In this document: one piece after another, positions 19,881 to 23,433 of the stretch
How the letters are laid out: every line of letters starts with the position of its first letter
Numbering within the stretch: the stretch's first letter is position 1
DNA from: Intoshia linei
Taxonomy: Eukaryota > Orthonectida > Rhopaluridae
Direction: 5' to 3'
NCBI GenBank assembly: GCA_001642005.1
Contig: LWCA01000584.1
Location: 1 to 23,433 of the forward strand
Length of the DNA: 23,433 nucleotides
Translations under genes and position numbers: made by a program
Notes under the pieces: generated by a model
Databases searched by the model: none
Told to the model about the DNA's origin: nothing
The model's input: only the letters and a program-made list of their open reading frames with translations

Positions 19881-19886
19881 TTTATT
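19881..19886 (-). terminator. AATAAA after SDR exon 8'
   Basis: On the minus strand AATAAA lies about 60 nt past the TGA of the distal exon 8'. I found no AATAAA between exon 8 and exon 7' that could serve the proximal stop at 20730. The distal end may therefore be the true transcript end. Confidence 0.45.
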
Positions 19887-19946
19887 TAATTGTGTCAAAT
19901 AATAAAGATTCATGGTTGTACATTGTACAAGTGGTTTTAGTTGTAA

Positions 19947-20216
19947 TCATTTTAGAGTGTGTTGTCTTCCACCGTCAATGAACAAAGATTCTCCGGTTAT
20001 AAAGGAAGATTTATCGTTGTCTGCCAAAAACGATATTGCCGATACCACATCCCCTGGTTGGCCATGTTTACCTATTGGGTATTTATCCTTAGATTTACTA
20101 AGGTACTAATTTCTTTATTTAAAATTCAATGCAATTTAAAAAATATAAAAACCTCTCTATATTCAGCTTCAGGTAATCCTTCCATCAGGTGTATATTCGT
20201 TTCTATTAAACCTGGA
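19947..20216 (-). pseudogene. Second SDR exon 7/8 pair (alternative 3' end or truncated paralogue)
   Basis: Two exons, 20216-20153 (64 nt) and 20105-19947 (159 nt), match exons 7 and 8 of the upstream SDR in length and phase. They encode a PGLIETNIH loop, then YPIGKHGQ, ISFLAD, SSFITGESLFIDGG and the shared tail RQHTLK before TGA. There is no frame disruption. No copy of exons 1-6 lies between this pair and exon 8 of the upstream gene, 514 bp away. The pair is either an alternative C-terminal cassette that can be spliced to exon 6 (the phase fits), or a 5'-truncated duplicate. Its PGLIETNIH motif is closer to the SDR norm than exon 7 of the complete gene. It is listed as a pseudogene only because it is partial. 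Confidence 0.7.
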
Positions 20217-20729
20217 CTAACTTTTTTAATTGTGAATATATAGTCATTTACTTTACACAGTTTACCCTTATTTTATCCTTTGATAAATCTATATTTATAT
20301 AGATAATTTGTGTTTTATATGTGTTAAATAAAAATAAATGAATACCAAAGTGCTTTTTGAGGTTGTGATTTATGATAATACTGATGATTTTAAAAACTAT
20401 CCAATAATTTGTTTTTTTTAATTTTTGGGTTGATTTTTTTTAAAAAAAGAAAAGAAGACAAGTTGGGTTTGACTCTGAAGGACTCAATTTTGGATGATGA
20501 AATATACATTGTATACATAAACACGACCCGAAAAAAACTATTCGATAGTTTTTTTGAAATTCTACGATTGTTAATTTTTTAAATAAAGGGTAACACACAG
20601 ACATTCAACTTTATATAAATAAAGGAAATAAATGTTTATAATACATTGTATTTTTTGGATACCAATATTTCAATAAAGGCATTTAAATTTAAATTATAAT
20701 TTTTGGAATTAATGTAATTCTATTTGTTT
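20217..20729. other. Spacer between the two SDR 3' exon pairs
   Basis: 513 bp without exons. Near 20335-20560 the sequence (ATGAATACCAAAGTGCTTTT and following) faintly resembles the start of the dispersed repeat at 5310, in plus orientation. This may be a heavily diverged third copy. A short GAAAAAAACTATT/ATAGTTTTTTT near 20530-20560 can pair. Confidence 0.35.
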
Positions 20730-22989
<2,260 letters not shown>

Positions 22990-23433
22990 ATTTTATTTTT
23001 AAATAATAATTATTCAATATACAATGTATTACTGGTTGTTTTTCAAAATAACTTCATGTTAACCTTATTTTTTTAAATCTATTAAAATGCTATTTCTTAT
23101 AACAAGTAGTCTTACCATAACGCACACTAATTTTGTGTTGTTATCGTAAATCGCGTTATAGTAAGTTTTAAACATCAATAAAATTGTTTATTATTACGTG
23201 ACACTATTGAAACATGTATCACGATAAATATTTTATAGTTATCTTTTTATTTGATCAAATTCAAAATAATTAGATATGTTTTTATAAAGAAAATAATTTT
23301 ATTTTTTAAAAAACAATGAAATAACTATTATTTGTACGCTGTTAAATTGTTTATTCACTAGGGGTGTGAACGAATTTTTATATCAAAAGTACACCCTTCC
23401 ACCATATGAATATTTTGAAAATATTCAATTTGC
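22990..23433. other. Upstream region of the minus-strand SDR, to right edge
   Basis: No coding sequence is seen. It must hold the SDR promoter. An imperfect inverted repeat (12 of 13) lies at 23111-23123 (CTTACCATAACGC) and 23153-23165 (GCGTTATAGTAAG) with a 29-bp loop. Near 23357-23400 an AGGGGTGTGAACG...GTACACCCTT pattern hints at another hAT-type end, cut by the window edge. Confidence 0.4.

Noticed and set aside
19912-20243. Plus-strand frames of 65 and 94 codons
   Set aside because: Antisense of the SDR exon 7'/8' pair, whose minus-strand reading is clearly homologous to the complete gene.

Overview
The window is AT-rich (by eye well over 70% A+T), intron-bearing animal nuclear DNA. Every gene is built from small exons joined at GT-AG sites, and many introns are only 32 to 45 nt long. 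There are no operons, bacterial ribosome binding sites, or recognisable tRNA or rRNA genes. A pyrexia/waterwitch-like TRPA channel and two FabG-like SDR genes would suit a compact-intron invertebrate such as a small arthropod. The phylum cannot be settled from this sequence.

Layout: (1) 339-2425 is a decayed hAT transposon with a near-perfect 8-bp target duplication; it carries a 38-bp minisatellite and a fold-back satellite. (2) 2693-4397 (+) holds the last 11 exons of a TRPA channel; its ankyrin repeats lie off the left edge. (3) 4398-6989 is a repeat-filled intergenic stretch with a hAT MITE, a dispersed repeat, a fold-back arm and a hAT transposase relic. (4) 6990-9282 (-) is a complete eight-exon reticulon ending in KKDK. 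(5) 9713-11929 (+), divergent from the reticulon, holds the first five exons of the diphthamide amidase DPH6; intron 4 contains nested DNA transposons. (6) 12132-15281 is a hAT transposon with perfect 16-bp ends and a broken transposase whose 3' half is duplicated around an assembly N. The rest of DPH6 is not visible. (7) 15611-15834 is a piggyBac-type MITE. (8) 16991-18622 (+) is a complete eight-exon SDR. (9) 19204-19709 (-) is a CD225/dispanin membrane protein. (10) 19947-22989 (-) is a second complete SDR with the same eight-exon plan, followed by a second copy of its last two exons.

The genes are unrelated housekeeping or membrane functions: channel, ER shaping, translation-factor modification, oxidoreductases and a small membrane protein. 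The one clear local family is the SDR set (one + gene, one - gene, one extra exon 7/8 pair), which arose by duplication with inversion. Exon models were joined by eye, with reading phase checked at every junction; no transcript or database evidence was available.
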